NCBI GenBank assembly: GCA_017407125.1
Contig: JAFQXE010000045.1
Span: 310,001-374,000 of the forward strand
DNA: 64,000 nucleotides
Reading direction: 5' to 3'
Source of the DNA: Thermoguttaceae bacterium
GTDB taxonomy: Bacteria > Planctomycetota > Planctomycetia > Pirellulales > Thermoguttaceae
The notes under the pieces were generated by a model, which saw nothing but the letters and a program-made list of their open reading frames with translations, was not told the origin of the DNA and searched no databases. Position numbers and translations under genes: made by a program. This document shows, piece after piece, positions 50,336 to 58,304 of the stretch; position 1 is the stretch's first letter; each line of letters begins with the position of its first letter.

Positions 50336-52552
50336 TTACTTGTTTAACTCCGCTCCGATTCCCTCAATGAGCTGCTCTCTAAGCGAGGCGGGAATTTTGC
50401 GGTTTTGATGTATGTTGGCGTCGGAGAATTCGACAAGTTCCTGCGCCCAGCGCTGAGCGTCCTGACGGCGTTTTTTGAGCAGTGTTTTAGTAATCAACGC
50501 TTGATGCTCTTCAACGCCGTTTTCAGAAACTTTCAACTCGCTTAACGCTTTGCGGGACAATTCTTCCTGACTTGGCGTCAGAACGGGAGACGTCATATCC
50601 AGCAGAGCCAGGTACGCTCGGGCGACGTAGTCCGCCTGATGTAACACGCAGGCGCGGTTGAGCGCCGCGTACGCGTCGTTTTCGTGTGACCAGTCGCCGG
50701 ATTCCCGACCGTATTTATACAGACGGATTCCGTATTCTCTCCACAAAACGCTCGATCGGGGATTGCGTTCTATGGCTTCATGGAACATTTTGACGCACTG
50801 GTCAAAATATTCTTTGTTTTTTGTTCTTGTCCATTGAGTCCAATTCCATTGCGCCAGGTCAAACCGGGGCTGAAACGCGATAGAGTCTGCTTTGACGGAC
50901 TGCTCCAAATCTGCAAGCTGAGATTCCGACGTTGTATCTTGCAAAGACGCCATTCTCGCTTTGGCGGACTCCGTTGTCGGATAGAATCCGGTAACGTAGC
51001 ACAGAGCAAAGAGGACGCCCAGTCCCGCAACGGTCAGATACGAAGCGAAGTTGGAACTTGCCTGTGAGGCTTGCGATTCCTGCTGATCTGTAAAAGTCTG
51101 GTTGACAATCAAAGCGGTCAGCGTCCAGAAAACTGCGGCGATTGTCGTGTACGCGATTCCCCCGGACAGCATTAACGCTGTGAGAAGCCCAATCAGAGCC
51201 AACGTCAGCGTTACCGACGAGAATTTCGTCTGACCAATTCCGGGAACAATCAACAGCGGGGCTGCGACGGACGCGCAAAGCAGAACGACAATCGGTCCTG
51301 GCGTCTGTCCCATGGCGAGAAATCCCAGACAAAATCCGATTACTGCGCTTGCCAGACTGATCGCAATACTCAATTTAAGCGACAGCGGGGGAACGTCGGC
51401 GCTGGAATTGTCGGGATCTGCAACGAGTTTGTATCCCAGCAAGCCCAGCAGAAACCAGAAAATCAGCGCGGCGGGAATGCCGGAGACCGCGGCGATTTCC
51501 AGCAGAAAGTTGTGCGGGTCGGCGACGGCTTCCCCGGCTGTGGCGGGCATGAACTGAGTATAGTAATTCTGAAAATTCCCGGCGCCAACGCCCAGCCACG
51601 GGTTATGCCAAATCATCTGCAATGCGGAATCCCAGTATTCAAAACGGTATTCCAGCGTCAGCATCGCGGAATCCAAAACTGATGGTTTCCAGATGAGAAG
51701 AATCGTTCCGGCGAAAGTCGACAGTATGACAAAAGTAATGGTTATGAGCCATTTTGCTTTGGCGTAACCGGGAACGCGGGCGAATCCGTAAACAGCGCCG
51801 CAAAACAGTGCGAAAGCTATTCCCATCATGGCGGCTCGAGCGTGTGTCAGCGCAACGGCAAAGGCGACAAAGCCCATCGCGGCGACAAGTCCCCATCCGG
51901 TGCGGCGGTTCCAGTTCTTTGCCCATGCGGCGGCAAGGAGAACAAAGCAGGGCGTTAAAAACGCCGCCAGAGAATTCGTCAAAGAAAAACTTGCCGACGG
52001 TTCAAAGGCAAAAAAGCGATCTTCAAAGCTCCGGCGAGCAGGCGAGTCCTCCGCCGGGTCAATTCCAAGTTGTTGAAGATAAGCGGCAGGGTTTGCCTGA
52101 TAGACGGCTTTGTCAGCCGGGTATTCGACGTAACGCTGATAAATCGCCCAGACGGAAAGGACGACCGCGCCGCACATGAGCGAAGATAACAGGATTCGTT
52201 TTCGTTCCGGCGTTACAACGATTTGTCGAACGAGCAGGTAAATCAGAGCGTAAAACGCAGTCGACCAAAGACAGTTAAACGCCGCGCGCTGGTCGCCGTG
52301 AATCACGCCCAGCGCTCCGCTTAAAAAGTACAGGCAGAAAAACGCCGCAACGAGCAGGTCTGCGCTGACAAGGCGTCCAAACGTCCCCTTTTTAAAATAA
52401 AACCAGCAGCCCGCCCCGACAACGCCGAAAAGCCCCCACAGATAATCGAAGGCGAATCCGCTCGGGTCGCACGTCCAGAACAGGCGAGACGTCAGCCAAA
52501 CGGTCAGAAGAATTATCGGCCAGTCCCGCGAGGTTTTGTCAGCGTCGTTCAT
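50336..52552 (-). CDS. O-antigen ligase/polymerase-like membrane protein with TPR tail
   Basis: A 738-residue inner-membrane protein with about 12 hydrophobic segments over residues 10-540. The O-antigen ligase signature is near residue 310-360: MIWHNPWLGVGAGNFQNYYTQ (HNPWLGVGAGNF), then ADPHNFLLEIAAVSGIPAAL with the periplasmic His. The C-terminal 190 residues are helical with TPR-like spacing (AIERNPRSSVLWREYGIRLYKYG). Proteins of this family join or polymerise glycans on the periplasmic side. It may act on the glycan made by the 24-37 kb locus, though it is 13 kb away. The YjbQ gene lies just upstream. Confidence 0.83.
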   Translation of the reverse strand: MNDADKTSRDWPIILLTVWLTSRLFWTCDPSGFAFDYLWGLFGVVGAGCWFYFKKGTFGRLVSADLLVAAFFCLYFLSGALGVIHGDQRAAFNCLWSTAFYALIYLLVRQIVVTPERKRILLSSLMCGAVVLSVWAIYQRYVEYPADKAVYQANPAAYLQQLGIDPAEDSPARRSFEDRFFAFEPSASFSLTNSLAAFLTPCFVLLAAAWAKNWNRRTGWGLVAAMGFVAFAVALTHARAAMMGIAFALFCGAVYGFARVPGYAKAKWLITITFVILSTFAGTILLIWKPSVLDSAMLTLEYRFEYWDSALQMIWHNPWLGVGAGNFQNYYTQFMPATAGEAVADPHNFLLEIAAVSGIPAALIFWFLLGLLGYKLVADPDNSSADVPPLSLKLSIAISLASAVIGFCLGFLAMGQTPGPIVVLLCASVAAPLLIVPGIGQTKFSSVTLTLALIGLLTALMLSGGIAYTTIAAVFWTLTALIVNQTFTDQQESQASQASSNFASYLTVAGLGVLFALCYVTGFYPTTESAKARMASLQDTTSESQLADLEQSVKADSIAFQPRFDLAQWNWTQWTRTKNKEYFDQCVKMFHEAIERNPRSSVLWREYGIRLYKYGRESGDWSHENDAYAALNRACVLHQADYVARAYLALLDMTSPVLTPSQEELSRKALSELKVSENGVEEHQALITKTLLKKRRQDAQRWAQELVEFSDANIHQNRKIPASLREQLIEGIGAELNK

Positions 52553-52558
52553 AAAAGT

Positions 52559-52978
52559 TTATTCTCCGATGAGGGTTAAAACTAACGTGCGGCTTCCGCC
52601 GTAATTGCGATGTTCGCACAGATACACGCCCTGCCAGACGCCTAACGCCAGGCGTCCGTTTGTAACGGGAATCGTTACGCTGGCGCCCATGAGCGACGCC
52701 TTGCCGTGAGCCGGCATGTCGTCTCGCCCCTCTTCCTGATGAGCATACGGAAACGTCTCCGGCGCCCAGGATTCGAGCAGAGCGTCCAAGTCCCGGCGAA
52801 CGTCAGGGTCTGCGTTTTCGTTGATTGTCAGCGACGCGGACGTATGCTGAATAAATACCGACAGCAGCCCCGCCTGAACGGTCGACAGTTCCGGCAGCTG
52901 TTCGACGATTTTATGCGTTATCAAATGACACCCGCGAGGATAAGCCGGCAGCTGGATTGTTTTCTGAATAACAGTCAT
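52559..52978 (-). CDS. YjbQ/UPF0047 family protein
   Basis: A 139-residue protein of the small, widely conserved YjbQ family (also annotated as secondary thiamine-phosphate synthase). LSVFIQHTSASLTINENADPD holds the conserved Thr-Ser and Asn-Glu, FPYAHQEEGRDDMPAHGKAS carries the His and Asp-Asp-Met metal-site segment, and LGVWQGVYLCEHRNYGGSRT is the family C-terminus. In E. coli YjbQ weakly makes thiamine phosphate; the physiological role is uncertain. Its stop lies 6 bases from the ligase start, so the two are probably co-transcribed. Confidence 0.9.
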   Translation of the reverse strand: MTVIQKTIQLPAYPRGCHLITHKIVEQLPELSTVQAGLLSVFIQHTSASLTINENADPDVRRDLDALLESWAPETFPYAHQEEGRDDMPAHGKASLMGASVTIPVTNGRLALGVWQGVYLCEHRNYGGSRTLVLTLIGE

Positions 52979-53055
52979 GAAAAGGGAAATTATATGAAGT
53001 AGTTTTTAAGCCGTGGAGCAGAGCAGGGCGTTTTCAGAACGTTCTTAATCCGCTA

Positions 53056-53092
53056 TAAAAAATGAGGGTATAAGAATCTTATCCCTCATTTG
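53056..53092 (-). terminator. Rho-independent terminator after the L7/L12-C-like gene
   Basis: On the minus strand AAATGAGGGAT pairs with ATACCCTCATTT (near-perfect) and is followed by six T. Confidence 0.82.
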
Positions 53093-53142
53093 TTTAACAG
53101 GTTTTCTGTCAATTTGAAAATCAAACGCAAAGCGTTACGCGA

Positions 53143-53469
53143 TTACCAACCCATAACCATGTTGGATTCGATAATTTTGCGCGCTTTTTCCAGGTCGACG
53201 CCGGTTTCCTGCATGTACAGACGAATGGCGTGGACTTTGTCTCCGGACGCTTTTGCCAAACACTCGCGAGCGGTGTTGTTCGGATCCATGCGGGTGTTGA
53301 GCAACCCCAGAGCCGCTTTGGAAATAACCCACAAATCGCGCGGACGGCGGCTGCAGCGCAACGCCTCTTCATCTGGATAATGCTCTTTCATGAGAGCTTT
53401 TGCTTCTTCTTCCGTTTGTGCCCACGCGATGAGGATGTGTCCTTCAGTTTCGATTTCAAATAAAGCCAT
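53143..53469 (-). CDS. Small protein with L7/L12 C-terminal-like helix
   Basis: A 108-residue protein of unknown function. About 1-60 reads FEIETEGHILIAWAQTEEEA with regular strands and helices and holds SRRPRDLWVISKAALGL. The C-terminal AIRLYMQETGVDLEKARKIIES resembles the KAIRLYRExTGLGLxEAK helix pair of ribosomal L7/L12 C-terminal-type domains, which in small stand-alone proteins is of unknown use. GGAGGAG lies 5 bases before the chosen ATG, one of the best Shine-Dalgarno sequences in the window. A 28-codon upstream extension is therefore rejected. It is expected to be well expressed. Confidence 0.72.
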   Translation of the reverse strand: MALFEIETEGHILIAWAQTEEEAKALMKEHYPDEEALRCSRRPRDLWVISKAALGLLNTRMDPNNTARECLAKASGDKVHAIRLYMQETGVDLEKARKIIESNMVMGW

Positions 53470-53751
53470 GAACTCCTCCAATATTATGGTAAAGTATGGT
53501 GAAAGGACGCTCTGACGAAAATCGTTTCGCCAGCGCTGTCCATGAAATTTCATGTTTCCAACTATTGTTTATTATACCATAATGGAAATTAAATGGTAGC
53601 GCTAGGGGACAAAAAGAGGAAAATTTTTTCTATCCTTCTCCGTAAAGGTGATAAGAATGCAGGGAATAGAAAATAGGGAATATAAAGTATTTTGGGAAAA
53701 TGCGGCGCTTCCGCGTCCTTACCGCTTGTTTTTCAAGAACATACGTAACGA

Positions 53752-53787
53752 TAAAACAAAATCCGGGAACCGAAGCTCCCGGATTTT
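53752..53787 (-). terminator. Rho-independent terminator after gdhA
   Basis: On the minus strand AATCCGGGAG-cttcgg-TTCCCGGATT followed by TTGTTTT. An A/T run on both sides means it could also work on the plus strand. Confidence 0.85.
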
Positions 53788-53821
53788 CTATAATTTCTGA
53801 TTTATCAGAATGGCGGATATA

Positions 53822-55159
53822 TCAGACAACGCCGTGCGCCAGCATGGAGTCGGCGACTTTGACGAAACCAGCGATGTTCGCGCCAGCCATGAGGTTGCCC
53901 TTCTGTCCGTAGGCTTCCGCGGCGGCGGTGCACTGATCGTAAATGCTGTTCATGATTCCGTGCAGTTTGGCGTCGACTTCGTCGAACGTCCAGTGCAGTC
54001 TCATGGAGTTCTGGGACATTTCCAAAGCGGAAGTGGCAACGCCGCCCGCGTTGGCAGCCTTGGCGGGACCGAACGGAATGCCAGCGTCAAGGAACGTGGA
54101 GATGGCTTCCGGTGTTGACGGCATGTTGGCGCCTTCAGCAACGAATTTCGCGCCGTTGCGAACGAGAATGGCAGCGGATTCGCCGTCGATTTCGTTTTGA
54201 GTAGCGCACGGCAGAGCGATGTCGGCTGGTACCGTCCAGATTCCCTTGCAGCCTTCGGTATAAGAGGCTTCCGGATGAACGTCGAGGTATTCCTTGATTC
54301 GTCCGCGGCGAACTTCCTTGATTTCCTTGATCGCAGCGAGGTCAATGCCGTTTTCGTCAACGATGTATCCGTTGGAGTCGGACATGGCGACGACTTTTCC
54401 GCCGAGCGAGGTCGCTTTCTGGTTGGCGTAAATGGCAACATTGCCGGAACCGGAAATAAGAACGCGCTTGCCGTTCCAGTCCGTTCCTGCGTCCTGAAGC
54501 ATGCGGGTGGTATAGTAAACCAGGCCGTAACCGGTGGCTTCTGTACGAGCCAGCGAACCGCCCCACTGCAAGCCTTTGCCGGTCAGAACGCCGGTGAACG
54601 TGTTGGTCAGGCGTTTGTACTGTCCGAACATGTATCCGATTTCTCGGGCGCCGGTGCCGATGTCGCCAGCGGGAACGTCCGTATCCGGTCCAATGTGGCG
54701 GAACAGTTCCGTCATGAAGGACTGGCAGAAGGACATGACTTCGCGATTGGACTTGCCTTTCGGGTCAAAGTCAGAACCGCCTTTACCGCCGCCAATCGGG
54801 GTCGTGGTCAGAGCGTTTTTGAAGATCTGTTCAAAGCCCAGGAACTTGATAATTCCGAGGTAAACGGAGGGGTGAAGACGAATGCCGCCTTTGTACGGGC
54901 CGATGGCGGAATTGAACTGAACGCGGAAACCGCGGTTGATCTGGACTTCGCCTTTGTCGTCAACCCACGGAACGCGGAAGATGATCTGACGTTCCGGTTC
55001 AACCAAACGTTCGACGATCTTTTCTTTGATCAGTTCCGGGCGTTTGTCCAAAACCGGGGCGACGCACATCAAAACTTCTTTGACGGCCTGATGGAATTCG
55101 GGTTCTCCCGGGTTGCGGGCGATTACTTTTGCCAATACGTCATCTGAATACTGCGACAT
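53822..55159 (-). CDS. gdhA: Glutamate dehydrogenase
   Basis: Interconverts glutamate and 2-oxoglutarate plus ammonia. The 445-residue length is that of the hexameric GdhA group, usually NADP-dependent. FNSAIGPYKGGIRLHPSVYL holds substrate-binding Lys, PIGGGKGGSDFDPKGKSNRE the catalytic Lys region, VPAGDIGTGAREIGYMFGQY the catalytic Asp, and RVLISGSGNVAIYANQKA the dinucleotide loop. AAAGG lies 8 bases before the chosen ATG, so the 13-codon upstream extension is rejected. It has a clear promoter and terminator of its own. Confidence 0.95.
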   Translation of the reverse strand: MSQYSDDVLAKVIARNPGEPEFHQAVKEVLMCVAPVLDKRPELIKEKIVERLVEPERQIIFRVPWVDDKGEVQINRGFRVQFNSAIGPYKGGIRLHPSVYLGIIKFLGFEQIFKNALTTTPIGGGKGGSDFDPKGKSNREVMSFCQSFMTELFRHIGPDTDVPAGDIGTGAREIGYMFGQYKRLTNTFTGVLTGKGLQWGGSLARTEATGYGLVYYTTRMLQDAGTDWNGKRVLISGSGNVAIYANQKATSLGGKVVAMSDSNGYIVDENGIDLAAIKEIKEVRRGRIKEYLDVHPEASYTEGCKGIWTVPADIALPCATQNEIDGESAAILVRNGAKFVAEGANMPSTPEAISTFLDAGIPFGPAKAANAGGVATSALEMSQNSMRLHWTFDEVDAKLHGIMNSIYDQCTAAAEAYGQKGNLMAGANIAGFVKVADSMLAHGVV

Positions 55160-55263
55160 GAAAACTACCTTTCGTAAAAATAAAGTGATGAACAACAAAT
55201 CGTCTTTTGTTCAAAGGCGGTTTTAGACATTCGTTTTTTCCGTTTCCAAACGAAACAGCCCAA

Positions 55264-55291
55264 ATTTTACTCCACAATTAAATTATTTCAA
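55264..55291 (-). promoter_or_regulatory. Sigma70-type promoter for gdhA
   Basis: On the minus strand TTGAAA and TAAAAT are separated by 16 bases, about 105 bases upstream of the start codon. Confidence 0.7.
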
Positions 55292-55428
55292 TAGTTTACC
55301 CCCTGAAATCGATAAAAAATGACCGATTTCTTCCGGCAATTTTGCCGGAACGGGATTTTTCTGAAAAAATCCCAAAAAGTCCCTTGCAAAATGAGCGCTC
55401 ATCCGTAATAATTGGCAGAGTGTGAGAG

Positions 55429-55535
55429 AAGCTGTTAGCTATAAGCTGCTAGCTGTTAGCCTGGATGTTTCCAGTTCATAACGTTAAAGTCAAAAAAATA
55501 ATAGCTAGAAGCTAGCGGCTAGGAGCTAGAAGCTC
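55429..55535. repeat. AGCT-type heptamer inverted-repeat element, copy 2
   Basis: Left arm GCTGTTAGCTATAAGCTGC then TAGCTGTTAGCC; right arm TAGCTAGAAGCTAGCGGC then TAGGAGCTAGAAGC. The middle has CAGTTCATAACGTTAAAG, comparable to AGTTCTTAGCGTTAAC in copy 1. It lies upstream of the VWA gene. Confidence 0.8.
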
Positions 55536-55590
55536 AACAATAGGTGTGAAGTTACCGATAGAACCATTTGACCTCAAAGGAGAAAAAACT

Positions 55591-56955
55591 ATGCGTCAAA
55601 GAGTTTTCCATTGTTTGTTTGCTCTGGCTGTCGTTCTGGCAACGGCGATTTCAGCGTTCGCCCAGGATGCGCCTAAGCCGGAAGCTGAACCGGCTGAGAA
55701 ACCCGCTGCCGAGAAGAAAGAAACGCCTCGGGCGGAAGTCGTGTTTGTTCTCGATTCCACCGGGTCTATGTCCGGTCTGATTGAAGGCGCGAAACAGAAA
55801 ATCTGGTCGATTGCCAATTCGATTATCTCTCAGGACCCCGCTCCGGAAATCAAAATCGGTTTGATTTCCTATCGCGACCGGGGCGACGAATACGTTACAC
55901 AAATCATGGACTTGACCGATGATATCGACGCGGTCTACGCAAAGCTGCAGTCCTTTAGAGCGGCTGGCGGCGGCGACACGCCGGAATCCGTTAACCAGGC
56001 TCTCAATGAAGCTGTTACAAAGATGTCGTGGTCGCCGGCTGACCAGAACGTCTACCGGGTTATTTTCCTCGTCGGCGACTGCCCGCCTCACATGGATTAC
56101 AAGGACGACGTCAAATATCCGGAAACGTGCAAACTCGCCATGGAAAAGTTTATCATAATCAATACGGTTCAGTGCGGAAATTATGATGAAACGACGCCCA
56201 TCTGGCAGGAAATCGCCAAAAAGAGCGAAGGACAGTTTGTTCAAATCGCCCAGTCCGGCGGAATGATTGTCATTCGCACGCCGTACGACGACGAAATCGC
56301 ACAGCTGACCAAAGAGCTTTCCTCGACGGTTATTCCGTACGGTTCGATGGAAACGCAAGCCGCCGTTCTCGGCAAGCTCCGACGAGCGGAAAGCGCTGAC
56401 GTCGTGTCCAACGCCTCTCGCGCCGCGTTCAACGTTAAGTCCAAAGGACGCGCCGTTCAGGGCAAAGGCGATCTCGTTCAGTCGCTGGCGGACGACGACA
56501 TCGCTCTTGAAGCTGTCGAAGAAGCGTATCTGCCGGAAGACATGAAGGGGCTTTCCAAAGAAGAGCTTGAAAAAGTCGTCAAGGAAAAGACCGCCAAACG
56601 AGCGGAATTGAACGCGAAGATTCTCGACCTGTCGAAAAAACGCGATACGTGGTTGGCGGAGAACGCCAAGAAGATCGAGGCGGAACGCAAAGCGCGCATT
56701 GCCGCCGACAGAGCTGATGGCGCCAAGTTTAGAGGACGTATGGCTAAGCCGGCGATGGTCGGAGGCGCTCGTATGGAAATGCTCCGAGAAATGGCTCCTG
56801 CCGCTGCAGCTCCCATGCCGGCATACGAAATGGCTGCTCCCGCTGCTGAAATGGCTGCGCCAGCTATGGAACCCGCAATGGAAGAAGACTCCGCGTCCTT
56901 TGACGATTCCGTCTCCGATATTATCTCCAACCAGATGAAGAAGAAAGAGAAGTAA
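55591..56955 (+). CDS. Secreted von Willebrand factor A domain protein
   Basis: A 454-residue exported protein. Residues 1-24 are a signal peptide (ends ISAFAQ). A Pro/Glu/Lys linker is followed by a VWA domain at about 47-245, with the metal site DSTGSMS at Asp55 and GGGDTPESVNQALNEA as the second metal loop. About 310-390 is a charged helical region (KELEKVVKEKTAKRAELNAK, written from EELEKVVKEKTAKRAE). The C-terminus is Met/Ala/Pro-rich followed by acidic and KKKEK ends. VWA domains bind protein ligands through a metal. AGGAG lies 9 bases before the chosen ATG. Confidence 0.82.
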   Translation: MRQRVFHCLFALAVVLATAISAFAQDAPKPEAEPAEKPAAEKKETPRAEVVFVLDSTGSMSGLIEGAKQKIWSIANSIISQDPAPEIKIGLISYRDRGDEYVTQIMDLTDDIDAVYAKLQSFRAAGGGDTPESVNQALNEAVTKMSWSPADQNVYRVIFLVGDCPPHMDYKDDVKYPETCKLAMEKFIIINTVQCGNYDETTPIWQEIAKKSEGQFVQIAQSGGMIVIRTPYDDEIAQLTKELSSTVIPYGSMETQAAVLGKLRRAESADVVSNASRAAFNVKSKGRAVQGKGDLVQSLADDDIALEAVEEAYLPEDMKGLSKEELEKVVKEKTAKRAELNAKILDLSKKRDTWLAENAKKIEAERKARIAADRADGAKFRGRMAKPAMVGGARMEMLREMAPAAAAPMPAYEMAAPAAEMAAPAMEPAMEEDSASFDDSVSDIISNQMKKKEK

Positions 56956-57348
56956 ATTAGCAATTAGCAATTTTCAATTAGCAATTAGCGCAAAGCGATC
57001 GGCGAGCCGGGTACGCAAGTCTCCGGCTCGCCGATTGAATATAGATATGCGTTTTTGACACAAAAGGCGCCCGGAGGCGGGCGCTTCATCAACTTGAAAA
57101 AACTTTCGGTCGCCAGCAAGCTGGCTCCCTTTTAGGGAAGTTTTTTCAAGTTGAAATAATATGAGGGGAAAACCTTTTTTGAAAAAAAGGTTCTTCCCCT
57201 CAAACTCCCCTTTCCAAAAAACTTTAGTAAGGGGAGAAAATACAGTAGAAGCAACAATTAACCAATCGGCGAATATCCGTTTAATCCGTAAAATCCGTGT
57301 GCGGACTGACCCTCTAATAACCATTGGGGAGCGGCGCCTCGCTGCTGC
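56956..57348. repeat. Stack of inverted-repeat elements between the VWA gene and folD
   Basis: From left to right: AATTAGC heptamers (to about 56990); ATCGGCGAGCCGG...CCGGCTCGCCGAT (56998-57035), a 13-base stem that may terminate the VWA gene; GCGCCCG-gag-GCGGGCGC (about 57067); CAACTTGAAAAAACTT/AAGTTTTTTCAAGTTG (57090-57105 and 57138-57153), a perfect 16-base stem enclosing GCCAGCAAGCTGGC; and GAGGGGAAAACCTTTTTT/AAAAAAGGTTCTTCCCCTC (57163-57201). No gene is supported. Confidence 0.75.
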
Positions 57349-58200
57349 TCATTTCCCCAACTGCTGTTTCGCGGCAGTGAGCGTATTCTGTAACAGCATG
57401 GCGATTGTCAGCGGGCCGACGCCGCCGGGAACCGGGGTAATCGCCGACGCTTTGTCTTTAACCGCGTCAAAGTCGACGTCGCCGACAAGCCCGCTTTCCG
57501 TTCTGTTGATTCCAACGTCGATGACAACCGCGCCGTCGCCAACCATGTCAGCGGTAACGAACTTTGGCTTTCCGATGGCGACAATGAGAATCTCCGCCGC
57601 CCGGGTTACGTCCGCCAGGTTGCTCGTTCTGCTGTGACAGACCGTAACGGTGGCGTCAACGCCCTTTTGCATCAGCAAAGCTGCCATCGGTTTGCCGACA
57701 ATGTCGCTTCTGCCGAGTACGACCGCGTTTTTCCCTTTGGTTTCGATATTGTTTCGGCGAATGAGTTCCATAATTCCCGCAGGCGTGCAGGGCAGGAATC
57801 GGGGACGCCCCTGAAGAATCCGCCCGACGTTTTCCGGATGAAACGCGTCGACGTCTTTGTCGGGAGAAATGCGATCCAGAATCGCCGTTTCGTTGAGACC
57901 CTTGGGCAGCGGCAGCTGGCAGAGGATGCCGGAAATTTCCGGGTCTGCGTTGAGCTTGTCAATAAGAGCTTCGAGTTCTTCCTGAGTCGTTTCAGCAGGG
58001 AGTTTGTGCAGCACGCTTTTAATTCCCGCTTTTTGACACGCGATTTCTTTGTTGCGAACGTAGACCTGGCTTGCCGGGTCGTCGCCGACGAGAATCGCCG
58101 CCAGACACGGAGTAACGCCGGTTTGCTGAATAAACTGCGCCGTTTCCTGCGCTGTTTCTGAACGAAGGGTTGCCGCAAGGGCTTTGCCGTCTAAAATCAT
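57349..58200 (-). CDS. folD: Bifunctional methylenetetrahydrofolate dehydrogenase/cyclohydrolase
   Basis: Converts 5,10-methylene-THF to 10-formyl-THF in two steps for purine synthesis and formyl-Met initiation. The 283-residue length is standard. VGDDPASQVYVRNKEIACQK holds the catalytic Tyr47 and Lys51 (YxxxK), QLPLPKGL and ISPDKDVDAFHPENVGR follow, VVLGRSDIVGKPMAALL is the NADP-binding signature, and TPVPGGVGPLTIAMLL carries the Asp-free PGGVGP signature. It ends inside repeat-rich DNA and shows no Shine-Dalgarno sequence. Confidence 0.96.
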   Translation of the reverse strand: MILDGKALAATLRSETAQETAQFIQQTGVTPCLAAILVGDDPASQVYVRNKEIACQKAGIKSVLHKLPAETTQEELEALIDKLNADPEISGILCQLPLPKGLNETAILDRISPDKDVDAFHPENVGRILQGRPRFLPCTPAGIMELIRRNNIETKGKNAVVLGRSDIVGKPMAALLMQKGVDATVTVCHSRTSNLADVTRAAEILIVAIGKPKFVTADMVGDGAVVIDVGINRTESGLVGDVDFDAVKDKASAITPVPGGVGPLTIAMLLQNTLTAAKQQLGK

Positions 58201-58304
58201 GAGTGGTATGTGATTAGTGGTTAGTGGTAAGTAGTTAGTGGTAAGTATAAATGGATTGGAGCAATAGTCAATATATACTACGGCCTATTGCCTAATTATC
58301 GCGT
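58201..58304. repeat. GTGGTTA heptamer array between the ROK-fusion gene and folD
   Basis: Heptamers GTGGTTA, GTGGTAA, GTAGTTA, GTGGTAA in tandem (about 58205-58246), then CCTATTGCCTAATTA, related to the heptamers near hemH and 44.5 kb. The array abuts the folD start. GTGGTAAGTGGTTGATGG recurs just upstream of the ROK-fusion gene. Confidence 0.7.

Noticed and set aside
55651..56970. Minus-strand reading frame of about 440 codons
   Set aside because: Antisense to the VWA gene; Phe/Arg/His-rich with no domain.
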